In this document: positions 1-9,106 of the stretch, piece by piece
Layout: every line of letters begins with the position of its first letter
Numbering within the stretch: the first letter of the stretch is position 1
DNA from: Candidatus Rokuibacteriota bacterium
GTDB taxonomy: Bacteria > Methylomirabilota > Methylomirabilia > Rokubacteriales > CSP1-6
NCBI GenBank assembly: GCA_003220315.1
Contig: QHSA01000066.1
Coordinates: 1 to 35,619 of the forward strand
Direction: 5' to 3'
DNA: 35,619 nt
Program-made: the position numbers and the translations under genes
The notes under the pieces: model-generated
What the model was told of the DNA's origin: nothing
The model's database searches: none
The model's input: only the letters and a program-made list of their open reading frames with translations

Positions 1-282
1 GACGTTCCAAATCTCGAGCTCTCGTCTTGGTATTTTGGCCCGGATGATCGGCCAGGAGGATAGGATGTTCACGATGCCCTTCAGAAAGCTAGAGCGCGAA
101 CAAGGCTGCTTTCCGGAGCGTTGCACGAGGCCGGGAAGAGACTCAAGGCCGAGGCCCAGCGGTTCTGCAGCGAGCAGTGCCGGGGCGTTATCTTGGAGCG
201 ATTGAGGCATGAGACACGGAGCTCGCGCGGCCGAACGACCGCGAGACGGCGGCGCAGGCGCGGACGCTGAAGGGTCACGAGA
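1..282. other. Left-edge region without a supported gene
   Basis: No confident gene is seen here. One plus-strand frame stays open from 64 to the TGA at 268-270. Its later part reads like a helical, Arg-rich protein end (around ALHEAGKRLKAEAQRFC), but it has no ATG and only a weak TTG start. It may be the tail of a decayed gene upstream of the desaturase. The last bases before 283 carry an AAGGG-like ribosome binding site for the desaturase. Confidence 0.3.
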
Positions 283-1515
283 ATGTCCGTGCTGATCACC
301 CAGCCACGGCAGCAGCTAAAATTTGCGAACGGCAACGCCTTCCAGCTCGAGCTGCGGCGCCGGGTCGAGGAGTATTTCCGAACCACCGGCCGCCGGCCAC
401 GCGACTGCTGGCAGATGTACTTGAAGACGGCCATCCTCCTCGCCGGTTTCGCGGTGTCGTATACGCTGCTGGTCTTCGTGGACCAGACTTGGTGGCAGGG
501 CCTCCTGCTGGCAGTGCTGCTCGGCCTCTTGGCGGCCGGGATTGGCTTCAATATCCAGCACGACGGCGGCCATCAGGCCTATTCCAACCACCCCTGGGTC
601 GACAAACTCATGGCGATGACGCTGGAATTGATCGGCGGGAGCTCCCACCTGTGGCGGTGGAAGCACGTCGTCCTGCATCACACCTATGTCAATATCACAG
701 GCCATGACACCGACATCGATCTCGGTCTCCTCGCCCGGCTGACTCCGCATCAAAGGCGTCTCCCGTATCACCGGTGGCAGCACCTCTACCTCTGGCCGCT
801 TTACGGATTGCTGGCCATCAAGTGGCAACTTCTTGATGATTTCCGAAAGCTCATCAGCGGTCGCATCAGCAACCAGCCGTTCCCGGGCCCGAAGGGCCGG
901 GAGCTGGTGATCTTCATCGCCGGCAAAGCGATCTTCTTCACCATGGCCTTCGGGATCCCGCTGCTGTTCCACTCCATCGGGGTCGTCCTGCTCTACTACG
1001 GGGTAGCCGGGTTGGTGGCGGGTATGGCCCTGAGTGTGGTGTTTCAGGTCGCACATTGCGTGGAAGAGGCGGAGTTTCCGCTGCCCCGGGAGGATACTGG
1101 GCGCGTCGAGCACGCGTGGGCCATCCATCAGGCGGAGACCACCGTGGACTTCGCCCGGCGGAGCCGAGTTGTCGCTTGGCTCATCGGCGGCTTGAATTTC
1201 CAAATCGAGCACCACCTCTTCCCCCGGCTCTGCCACGTCAATTATCCCGCGATCTCAAAACTCGTGGAAGAGACCTGTCGAGAGTTCGGGATCAAGTACA
1301 CAGAGCACAGGTCATTCCGGGCGGGTCTAGCGTCGCATTTCCGGTGGCTGCGGCGGATGGGGATGCCAACGACGAAGTCGGGAGAAACCGGCGCTTGGCC
1401 GGAGGCGGTCGACTCGAAGAGCGCGCCCCGCGTCCGCCCGGCGAGGTGGAGCCGTCGCTGCTGGCCGAGGTCCTCTGTGAAGAGGACGAGCCGATCTTCC
1501 CCGGGCAAAGCCTGA
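283..1515 (+). CDS. Membrane fatty acid desaturase (acyl-CoA/acyl-lipid type)
   Basis: Predicted di-iron integral-membrane desaturase that puts a double bond into acyl chains at the cytoplasmic membrane. All three histidine boxes are visible: HDGGH (residues 93-97), HVVLHH (128-133) and QIEHH (307-311), interleaved with hydrophobic segments around 45-90 and 210-250. This is the arrangement of the front-end/linoleoyl-CoA-desaturase-like family. The family core normally ends about residue 360. The last 50 residues here (after GMPTTKSG) are Arg/Ser-rich and unlike the family, so the true stop may have been lost by frameshift or the tail is lineage-specific. ATG at 283 follows an AAGGG-like site. 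The neighbours are small unknown genes, so no operon partner suggests the substrate. Family assignment is confident; regiospecificity is unknown. Confidence 0.9.
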   Translation: MSVLITQPRQQLKFANGNAFQLELRRRVEEYFRTTGRRPRDCWQMYLKTAILLAGFAVSYTLLVFVDQTWWQGLLLAVLLGLLAAGIGFNIQHDGGHQAYSNHPWVDKLMAMTLELIGGSSHLWRWKHVVLHHTYVNITGHDTDIDLGLLARLTPHQRRLPYHRWQHLYLWPLYGLLAIKWQLLDDFRKLISGRISNQPFPGPKGRELVIFIAGKAIFFTMAFGIPLLFHSIGVVLLYYGVAGLVAGMALSVVFQVAHCVEEAEFPLPREDTGRVEHAWAIHQAETTVDFARRSRVVAWLIGGLNFQIEHHLFPRLCHVNYPAISKLVEETCREFGIKYTEHRSFRAGLASHFRWLRRMGMPTTKSGETGAWPEAVDSKSAPRVRPARWSRRCWPRSSVKRTSRSSPGKA

Positions 1516-1523
1516 GAATTTCA

Positions 1524-1673
1524 ATGTCTCCCATCAGATCGCAGCCGGCGTATCGTTCGATCTTCACTCCAAGCACTTCCCGCGAGCGGCAAGAGAATTT
1601 CGCAGCCTACTGGTCCTTCTCCCGGGCCCATTCCGGTGAGCTGTTCGAGGAAGAGAAGGATCTGTCGAAGTGA
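1524..1673 (+). CDS. Possible 49-residue peptide overlapping the next gene
   Basis: A short reading frame from ATG 1524 to TGA 1671-1673. Its stop overlaps the GTG start of the 1670 gene (GTGA), the coupling pattern used throughout this window. The product is polar and acidic at its end (LFEEEKDLSK) and matches nothing I recognise. The frame is open further upstream, and the ribosome binding site is weak. The coupling is the only real support; it could be the remnant of a longer protein. Confidence 0.3.
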   Translation: MSPIRSQPAYRSIFTPSTSRERQENFAAYWSFSRAHSGELFEEEKDLSK

Positions 1674-1954
1674 AGATTCGCGACCTAAAGCGAAAGCATC
1701 GAGAGGCTGTCGTTTCTGTATGGCCGCCGCAAGTGCTGGCGGATGCTGGCGCTACCTTAGTGCGCCCCGGTGATGGCGTGCTCAAGGGCGTGAGGAGGAT
1801 AGCCAAGCGCCTGTCACTCGTTATCGAGCACCGGGGGCGAGAAGTTGTCGGCCGTCTCGAATGCGACGAACCATCAACGCTGGACGCCGTCGAGAAGGTG
1901 CTCAGGGCGCACATTGATGAACCAATCCAGGCCATCGGCGATCTGGACGTTTAG
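1670..1954 (+). CDS. Conserved hypothetical protein, 94 aa
   Basis: Small soluble protein with no named domain that I recognise. GTG at 1670 is preceded by AAGGA about ten bases upstream and overlaps the stop of the preceding short frame, which fixes the start. It is basic at the N-terminus (MKIRDLKRKH). It then carries a segment with two basic beta-like stretches (residues 40-66, VLKGVRRIAKRLSLVIEHRGREVVGRLE) and a C-terminal helix ending DEPIQAIGDLDV. From memory, similar proteins ending in a GDL-type motif occur as unannotated singletons in related genomes, so it is probably real. No signal peptide or membrane segment is seen. Function unknown. Confidence 0.55.
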   Translation: MKIRDLKRKHREAVVSVWPPQVLADAGATLVRPGDGVLKGVRRIAKRLSLVIEHRGREVVGRLECDEPSTLDAVEKVLRAHIDEPIQAIGDLDV

Positions 1955-1998
1955 CCCCGCTCGCAAGGCGGCGCAGGCGAGGTAAATGGAAAGGCGCT

Positions 1999-2316
1999 AT
2001 GGTGAGTCTCGTGAGCGTCGGGCAGTACACGGGGCTTCGCCGATTCTTCGGCAACCCGCCGGTAGGCATTATCGGAGCTGTCGCGAGCGTTGTGAGCCTC
2101 ATCCTTGCAAGAGTCTTTTACCTTCAGGGCCAGCGCTATCCAGAATTGGAATACCTCGCTCATCCTGCACCCGTGGTATTGGCTCCGCCGGGCGGGGCGC
2201 TACAGGTCCAGTTCAACCATCGAGGGGCAATCATCATTGCGAAACCTCGGGGCGAAACCCGAGCCACCACTTTCGCCGCAGGACTACCACCTGATTCGCA
2301 TACCGCTCACCGCTAA
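1999..2316 (+). CDS. Single-pass membrane hypothetical protein, probably truncated
   Basis: The N-terminal third looks real: a short cytoplasmic start, then a hydrophobic segment (residues about 20-43, PVGIIGAVASVVSLILARVFYL), then a soluble stretch LEYLAHPAPVVL. This fits unannotated proteins I recall in which an NPPVGI-type transmembrane anchor precedes a beta-rich extracytoplasmic domain. After about residue 80 the sequence loses coherent character and stops at 2316, far shorter than the proteins I recall. No compensating frame restores the expected domain in the next 300 bases, so it is likely a 3'-truncated or decaying gene. Other frames over this stretch are shadows. No function is proposed. 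Confidence 0.4.
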   Translation: MVSLVSVGQYTGLRRFFGNPPVGIIGAVASVVSLILARVFYLQGQRYPELEYLAHPAPVVLAPPGGALQVQFNHRGAIIIAKPRGETRATTFAAGLPPDSHTAHR

Positions 2317-2350
2317 GCGTCTAGCCTCTGTTTGCGATGCCTAACGACTA

Positions 2351-2674
2351 ATGAAGATTACCAGGCCAAATCAAAGAGGAAAGAACGTTATAGTACGAGA
2401 TATTAAAAGACAGTATCACGTGAGGCGCCTCTGGGACTTCGATGAGGACGCGGTGTACGTAACTGACGAGTCGGGGTATCAGAAGCTTTCTCTAGGGCAA
2501 AAGGTAGTACCAGTCGGATTCCCACGTCAGGACGTGTTCGAGTACGACGAAGAGGCGGTAGCTACGGCGGACTGGGCGCGGCTACAGCGACTGGACGGCG
2601 TAGTCGGAGCGGTCGACGTAGCCGCGGTCGAGCCGTCCTCTGGGTCAGCGGCCTCGAAATGCCGCGTTCAGTGA
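2351..2674 (+). CDS. Hypothetical protein of atypical composition, 107 aa
   Basis: A polar protein with a believable first 85 residues (basic start MKITRPNQRGK, an acidic segment DFDEDAVYVTDE, then FEYDEEAVATADWARL). It is followed by a low-complexity Val/Ala end encoded by a run of GTCG/GTAG-like repeats at about 2590-2640. The DNA is visibly less GC-rich than the rest of the window, and no good ribosome binding site precedes the ATG. It sits between a truncated gene and tRNA-Phe, consistent with acquired DNA. No domain is recognised. Confidence 0.4.
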   Translation: MKITRPNQRGKNVIVRDIKRQYHVRRLWDFDEDAVYVTDESGYQKLSLGQKVVPVGFPRQDVFEYDEEAVATADWARLQRLDGVVGAVDVAAVEPSSGSAASKCRVQ

Positions 2675-2734
2675 CAATTCCGGTGACAATTCAGTTACAG
2701 CGTGGAGAGGGCGTTCGCTAAACGGCTGAAAACC

Positions 2735-2775
2735 TGGTTGGCAGCGAGCCGGTAACACCAGGATTTTTCGTCCAG
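2735..2775 (-). repeat. Degenerate copy of the tRNA-Phe 3' half (possible att remnant)
   Basis: On the minus strand, 2752-2775 matches the anticodon arm of the adjacent tRNA-Phe at about 19 of 22 positions (shared core AAAATCCTGGTGT). Bases 2735-2744 read CTGCCAACCA, against CTGCCCACCA at the tRNA 3' end. The middle (variable/T-arm part) is shortened and diverged. A copy of a tRNA 3' half just beyond the gene is what site-specific integration or an imperfect duplication leaves behind. No integrase is seen in the window. Confidence 0.5.
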
Positions 2776-2802
2776 TGCGCGAGGGCGCGTAAGTGACTGG
2801 AA

Positions 2803-2878
<76 letters not shown>

Positions 2879-2890
2879 ACCAGACGCGAC

Positions 2891-2919
2891 AGGATAACAA
2901 AGGGGCGCGGGACTGTCTA
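2891..2919 (-). promoter_or_regulatory. Sigma-70-type promoter of tRNA-Phe
   Basis: On the minus strand there is TAGACA (2919-2914), a 17-base spacer and TATCCT (2896-2891). The expected start lies a few bases before the mature tRNA end at 2878. The -35 box overlaps the stop codon of the lipoprotein gene. Box match and spacing are good; no experimental start is known. Confidence 0.6.
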
Positions 2920-3339
2920 TTCGACGGCCGCGACGACGCCGATCGCCCCGCTCTTCTCGAAAACGAGCGTGACGATGACGACCTCGCCCGGCTCGAGCGC
3001 GCGCGTGAGCGCCGAGAGCACGACGCGCCGGCCGTCCGGCTCGAACCGGACGAGCACGCCACCCGGCACCTCGAGCCGCCCGAGCGGCGAGCCCGACGGC
3101 CCGACGAGCTCCGCGCGCCCGGCGACCGGCGTCTCGACCCGCGTGAGCACGTCACCGAACTTCCCCGTGTTGTTGAGGTCGGCGTAGAACACGGCCTGGT
3201 CCCCGTCCCGGATGACCCGCCCGTTCGCCGGCTGGATGCGGATGCCGCCGACGTCCGTGATGCTGGGGTAATAGGTGCAGGCGCCGAGCGCGAGCGCACC
3301 CACGGCGAGGACCGCGCGCGCGACGCGGTGCCGCGTCAT
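2917..3339 (-). CDS. PCu(A)C-like lipoprotein without copper ligands
   Basis: An exported lipoprotein of 140 residues. MTRHRVARAVLAVGALALGAC is a signal peptide ending in a lipobox (LGAC), so the mature protein should be anchored through that Cys. The rest follows the PCu(A)C/DUF461 fold: an early strand AVFYADLNNTG, then TPVAGRAEL, PGGVLVRFEPDG and the end strand VVIVTLVFEKSG. In the family, periplasmic copper binding uses a His/Met pattern after AGxxEL and again in the HxM of the following strand. Here these positions read ELVGPSG and RRVVLSAL, so copper transfer is unlikely. The ATG at 3339 overlaps the stop of the aminotransferase gene (ATGA), giving translational coupling as the last gene of the treZ cluster. 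The role is probably structural or binds another ligand. Confidence 0.7.
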   Translation of the reverse strand: MTRHRVARAVLAVGALALGACTYYPSITDVGGIRIQPANGRVIRDGDQAVFYADLNNTGKFGDVLTRVETPVAGRAELVGPSGSPLGRLEVPGGVLVRFEPDGRRVVLSALTRALEPGEVVIVTLVFEKSGAIGVVAAVE

Positions 3340-4658
3340 GCGCCCCCGAAGGCGCCGTCGGCGACCATCGCCCGGAACGCCTTCTCGTAGCCCTGAAGCG
3401 TCCGCTCGAGGGCCTCCTCGGTGTGGACGGCCGAGATCCAGCCGTGGTTCGCCGAGCAGTCGACGCCGTTGTTCAGCAAGGCACAACGGAGCAGGTGATA
3501 GAGGCTCCCCTTGCGCGGCCGGTCCGGGCCGGCGAGGCCGGGCTTCCCCTCGAACGACACGTGGTAGATCGAGGCCTCGCCGTAGCAGGTACCGGGCGCG
3601 CCGACGCGCTTCATGACGTCGGCGAGCGCGCGCCGGAGCTCGTCGCCCAGCTTGTTCGCGCGCGCCTGGAGCGAGGCGTCCGCGCAGAGCTCGAGCGTCG
3701 CGATGGCCGCCGCGGCGCAGAGCGGGTTCGCGTTGAAGGTCCCGGCGTGGGCCACGCGCTGGCTCCGGTCCCAGTCGGGATCGCCGCGGAAGGCGAGCAT
3801 GCCCATGAGCTCGCGCTTGCCGCAGAGCGCGCCGCCCGGAAGCCCGCCGGCGACGATCTTCGCAAGCGTGGTGAGGTCGGGCGTCACGCCGAAGTAGGCC
3901 TGGGCGCCGCCGGGCGCGTAGCGGAAGCCCGTGATCACCTCGTCGAAGATGAGCACGACTCCCTGGCGCGTCGTCAACGCCCGAAGCTCCTGGAGGTAGC
4001 CCGGGATCGTCGGCGTGGTCCCCGCCTGGCCGCCAGCGGGCTCGAGGATGACCGCGGCGACGTCGCCGCGGGCGAGTGCCTGCTCGACGGCCTTGATGTC
4101 ATTGGGCGGGCAGATCACGATCTGATCGAGCGTGGCGCCCGGGACGCCCGCCGACATGGGCACGTCGTACGGCGGATTCACGGCGGCGACGGCGCCATCG
4201 TGCCAGCCGTGGAAGTGGCCCGCGAGCTTCACGATCCGGGACCGTCCGGTGTACGCGCGCGCGATGCGCATGGCGAGGTGCGTGGCCTCGGTGCCCGACA
4301 TGGTGAAGCGTACGAGCTCGGCGCAGGGCACGAGCCTGTTCACGAGCTCGGCCCACCGCACCTCGAGCTCGTGGCAGGCGCCCACGTGGGTGCCCCGCGC
4401 CATCTGCTCCTGCACCGCCCGGACGACCGCCGGGTGGCAGTGGCCGAGGAAGAGCGCGCCGTGGCCCATCCAGTAATCCACGTACTCGTGGCCGTCGACG
4501 TCCCACTTGCGGGGACCCTGGGCGCGGTCGACGTAGATCGGGAACGGCGTCAGGTGGCGGATGTCGTGCGTGATCCCGCCCGGAATCGCCGCGCGGGCCC
4601 GCTCCCAGAGCGCCGCCGACTTCGGATGCTTGGCGCGGTACTCGTCGTGGATTTTCAT
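3336..4658 (-). CDS. Class III aminotransferase, glutamate-1-semialdehyde aminomutase-like
   Basis: A PLP-dependent fold-type I enzyme of 440 residues. The family signature is plain: GxxxGHCHPAVVRAV near the N-terminus, the phosphate/PLP-binding SGTEATHLAMRIARAYTGR, FHGWHDG, IFDEVITGFR (Asp contacting the PLP ring), and the Schiff-base Lys in TLAKIVAGGLPGGALCG. These match HemL-like enzymes closely. However, true HemL normally sits with heme genes, whereas this one is coupled to a DUF4392 gene upstream and a lipoprotein downstream by 4-base ATGA overlaps. That context makes a specialised aminotransferase or aminomutase on a glutamate-related substrate as likely as heme synthesis. ATG at 4658 is set by the overlap with the upstream stop and by the family N-terminus (YRAKHPKSAALWERA). 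Confidence 0.85.
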   Translation of the reverse strand: MKIHDEYRAKHPKSAALWERARAAIPGGITHDIRHLTPFPIYVDRAQGPRKWDVDGHEYVDYWMGHGALFLGHCHPAVVRAVQEQMARGTHVGACHELEVRWAELVNRLVPCAELVRFTMSGTEATHLAMRIARAYTGRSRIVKLAGHFHGWHDGAVAAVNPPYDVPMSAGVPGATLDQIVICPPNDIKAVEQALARGDVAAVILEPAGGQAGTTPTIPGYLQELRALTTRQGVVLIFDEVITGFRYAPGGAQAYFGVTPDLTTLAKIVAGGLPGGALCGKRELMGMLAFRGDPDWDRSQRVAHAGTFNANPLCAAAAIATLELCADASLQARANKLGDELRRALADVMKRVGAPGTCYGEASIYHVSFEGKPGLAGPDRPRKGSLYHLLRCALLNNGVDCSANHGWISAVHTEEALERTLQGYEKAFRAMVADGAFGGA

Positions 4659-5602
4659 GCCGGTATGATACCCGAACGCGCGGCCCACCGGAGCAGCTCG
4701 ACGACGGCCGCGTGGGCCTCGATCGGCAACCCGTCCACCGTGGGCTCGCGCCGCCGGGTGACGCCGTCGGAGGCCCCGGCGGCGACGCACGCCTCCACCA
4801 GGTGCCGCTCCAGCTTCGGCGTGTGGAGGAGGTCCCGCCCGGCGAGACGCGAGAGCGCCGCGACGACCCCGTAGCCGCCCCAATTCGACACGCCGGCCAC
4901 GACGAGGTGATCGACGCCCACGACCGACGCGATCCGCGCGTGGAGCGGCCCGAGCCGCCGAAGCCCCGCGCGCGCGACGCCCATGCCGATCTCGTTGCCG
5001 CCGTCGCCGATGCCGATGGTGCATGGACGGAGCCACCGCGCACCTCTCTCAGGCCGCCGACGGTGGGAGCCGGCCCCGCGACCCCCGCTACAAAGGAACA
5101 TGCCGTCGAGCGGGGCGTTCCACGCCGCGACCGACTCGCCGCGCATGCTCAAGTAATCGCCGGCGCGATTCCGGCCCGGACGCTCGATCGCGACGAGGTG
5201 CGTCGGGCGCTCCTTGGCGAGCAGCGCGCGCGCCGCGTCCTCCTCGTCGGGGCCGACGAGGATCTCCGGAGGCTCTCCGAGCGCGGCGAGCGCGGCGCCC
5301 ACGATGGGCGCGCTCACGCGGTCCGTCACGTAGCGCACCCGGGCGCCGAGGCTCCGGAGCGCGCGCCCGAGCACCGCGGCGCCCGGCGGTCCGTCCGTCT
5401 CGGGCGTGTCGCGGTTCACGGCGAAGCCCGTCACGATCAGCACCCGCCGCGCGCGGATGAGCGCGCGCCCCGCGGCGAGCGCGGCGCCGGGCCGGAAGAA
5501 CGTCGCGATCCCGCGCCGGCCTGGATCGAGCGCCAGGATCTGATCGAGGAGGTCGTGGGGGGGTCGAGCGCGGGCCGGCGACACGCCTCGCGACGCCGTC
5601 AC
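4655..5602 (-). CDS. DUF4392 / D-glutamate cyclase-like protein
   Basis: A 315-residue soluble protein of the DUF4392 (D-glutamate cyclase C-terminal) family. It shows the hallmarks RRVLIVTGFAVNRDTPETDGPPGA near residues 40-65, a central APLDGMF, and IGIGDGGNEIGMG, the most conserved block. The family is linked to reversible D-glutamate to 5-oxo-D-proline cyclisation; this is family knowledge and untested here. GTG at 5602 overlaps the treZ stop (GTGA), and the end overlaps the aminotransferase start. Between LDGMFLC and IGIGDGG there are about 20 Arg/Gly-rich residues (GGRGAGSHRRRPERGARWLR) that I do not remember in other members. This looks like an in-frame insertion directly before the motif. 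Confidence 0.75.
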   Translation of the reverse strand: MTASRGVSPARARPPHDLLDQILALDPGRRGIATFFRPGAALAAGRALIRARRVLIVTGFAVNRDTPETDGPPGAAVLGRALRSLGARVRYVTDRVSAPIVGAALAALGEPPEILVGPDEEDAARALLAKERPTHLVAIERPGRNRAGDYLSMRGESVAAWNAPLDGMFLCSGGRGAGSHRRRPERGARWLRPCTIGIGDGGNEIGMGVARAGLRRLGPLHARIASVVGVDHLVVAGVSNWGGYGVVAALSRLAGRDLLHTPKLERHLVEACVAAGASDGVTRRREPTVDGLPIEAHAAVVELLRWAARSGIIPA

Positions 5603-7380
5603 GTGAGCCGCTCGTACAGCAGGAGCTGGTACGCAGCGAGCGGCGTCGCGGCGCCCGCGCCGCCGAAGACCGCGGCGTCGCTGTCGAGCACCAGGCGCCA
5701 CGCCGTGTCGGGCAGCGACCAGGCGCGCCACGCTGCGCCGAGGTTTGCGATCAGGCGGACCTCGTCGCCAGCCGGCGTGGCGCGGGTCAGCGTGAGCACG
5801 GCGTCGTCGAGCGCGACGCGCGTGAGATCCTTGTCGCGCGCGCCGAGCGCCGCGTGGGTACGGCGCAGCGTGAGCCAACGCCGGTAGTACTCGCGCAAGG
5901 CGCGGTGGCGCGGGGCCCCGCCGAGCGCGTGGTTGAGCCGCGAGGCGACGAACGTCGCCGGCGCGTTCGGGTCGGCGATCGTCCCCTGCCACCCGAACCG
6001 GCTGAACTCTTCGAGGCGTCCACGCCGCACGCGCTCGGCAAGCTCCCGGTCGATGAACGACGTGAAGAAATGGAACGGCGCCGTCTCACCGTACTCCTCG
6101 CCCATGAAGAGGAGCGGGACGGCGGGAGCGGCGAAGAGCAGCCCGGCCGCGAGCTTCACCGCCGCAAACGGCACCAGCGTGCTGAGGCGCGCGGCCTGGG
6201 CCCGATTGCCGACCTGGTCATGGTTCTGGACGAAGATCACGAAGCGGTCGGGAGACAGGTCGCGGCTCACCGTCCCGCGCGGCCGTCCCCAGTACTGCGA
6301 GGGCTCGCCCTGGAACGCGAAGCCCTCGGCGATGGCGCGGGGCAGGTGGTGATCGCCCGTGAAGTCCGCGTAGTAGCCCGCGGTCTCGCCGGTGAGTTGG
6401 TGGTGAAGCGCGTGGTGGAAGTCGTCTGACCAGATCGCGTCCAGTCCGAGGCCACCCTCGGCGGGCGCGAGCACGAGACGACGGTCGTTGTCGTGGGACT
6501 CGGCGATCACGTGGACGCGCCGCCGCCCCCGCGCCCCCTCCTCGTGGACGGCCTCGGCGAACTCGGTCAGGAGGTGCACCGGGCTCGCGTCGTGAATCGC
6601 GTGGATGGCGTCGAGGCGGAAGCCGTCGATGTGGAACTCGCTCACCCATGCGCGCCCATTCTCTACGACATGACGTCTGACTCCATGACTCCCCTCGCCG
6701 TCGAAGTTCACGGCGGGACCCCACGGCGTCTTGTACCGGTCGCTGAAGTACGGCCCGTACTCCGCAAGGTGGTTCCCCTCGGGCCCGAGGTGATTGTAGA
6801 CGACGTCGAGGAGGACCGAGAGCCCGGCCGCGTGGCACGCGTCCACCAGACGGCGCAGTCCGCGCGGGCCCCCGTAGGTGGACTGGGGCGCGTAGAGGTG
6901 GACGCCGTCGTAGCCCCAGTTACGCGAGCCCGGAAACTCGGCGACGGGCATGAGCTGGACGGCGGTGACGCCCAGGTCGACAAGCGCGGGAAGATGCTGG
7001 ATGATCGCCTCGAAGGTCCCGGCCGCCGTGAACGTGCCCACGTGCAGCTCGTAGATGACCAGGTCGCCCGGTGCGTGGCCTCGGAAGTCCTCGTCGGTCC
7101 ACAGGAAACGCCGCGAGTCCACCACGGCCGAAGGACCGTGCACGCCCTCCGGCTGCCAGCGCGCGGTCGGATCGGGACGGTACCGCTCGCCGTCCAGCCG
7201 GTACCTGTACCGCGTGCCCGGCGCCACGTTGGCCATGGTCAGGGTAAAGACGTCGTCCGCGCCCCGGGTCATCGGCTGGGGGCGCCGGCCCTCCATCGCC
7301 ACTTCCACCGACCGGCACCGGGGCGCCCAGACGGCGAAGGTGACCGTATCTTCACGAACGCTTGCGCCCAGCACGTTCAT
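5599..7380 (-). CDS. treZ: Malto-oligosyltrehalose trehalohydrolase
   Basis: A GH13 enzyme that cuts trehalose from maltooligosyl-trehalose in the cytoplasm, the second step of the TreY/TreZ route. It has an N-terminal beta domain (FAVWAPRCRSVEVAM), then the catalytic barrel. Visible are ELHVGTFT, LMPVAEFPGSRNWGYDGV, the nucleophile Asp257 in GFRLDAIHAIHD, the acid/base Glu294 in VIAESHDND, and Asp388 in QNHDQVGNR. Length (593 aa) is normal. ATG 7380 is preferred over TTG 7389 because the divergent branching-enzyme gene begins with ATG at 7389. It heads the coupled cluster treZ-DUF4392-aminotransferase-lipoprotein. TreY, its required partner, is absent from the window. Confidence 0.95.
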   Translation of the reverse strand: MNVLGASVREDTVTFAVWAPRCRSVEVAMEGRRPQPMTRGADDVFTLTMANVAPGTRYRYRLDGERYRPDPTARWQPEGVHGPSAVVDSRRFLWTDEDFRGHAPGDLVIYELHVGTFTAAGTFEAIIQHLPALVDLGVTAVQLMPVAEFPGSRNWGYDGVHLYAPQSTYGGPRGLRRLVDACHAAGLSVLLDVVYNHLGPEGNHLAEYGPYFSDRYKTPWGPAVNFDGEGSHGVRRHVVENGRAWVSEFHIDGFRLDAIHAIHDASPVHLLTEFAEAVHEEGARGRRRVHVIAESHDNDRRLVLAPAEGGLGLDAIWSDDFHHALHHQLTGETAGYYADFTGDHHLPRAIAEGFAFQGEPSQYWGRPRGTVSRDLSPDRFVIFVQNHDQVGNRAQAARLSTLVPFAAVKLAAGLLFAAPAVPLLFMGEEYGETAPFHFFTSFIDRELAERVRRGRLEEFSRFGWQGTIADPNAPATFVASRLNHALGGAPRHRALREYYRRWLTLRRTHAALGARDKDLTRVALDDAVLTLTRATPAGDEVRLIANLGAAWRAWSLPDTAWRLVLDSDAAVFGGAGAATPLAAYQLLLYERLT

Positions 7381-7388
7381 ACGCTCCA

Positions 7389-9101
<1,713 letters not shown>

Positions 9102-9106
9102 GCGCG

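Noticed and set aside
1056-1523. Plus-strand frame overlapping the desaturase 3' half
   Set aside because: It is out of frame with the histidine-box protein and has no protein character; only the end from 1524 is kept as a weak candidate.
2339-2345. GCCTAAC resembling an integron attC core site
   Set aside because: No matching GTTRRRY partner at a suitable distance and no integrase; a 7-base match is expected by chance.
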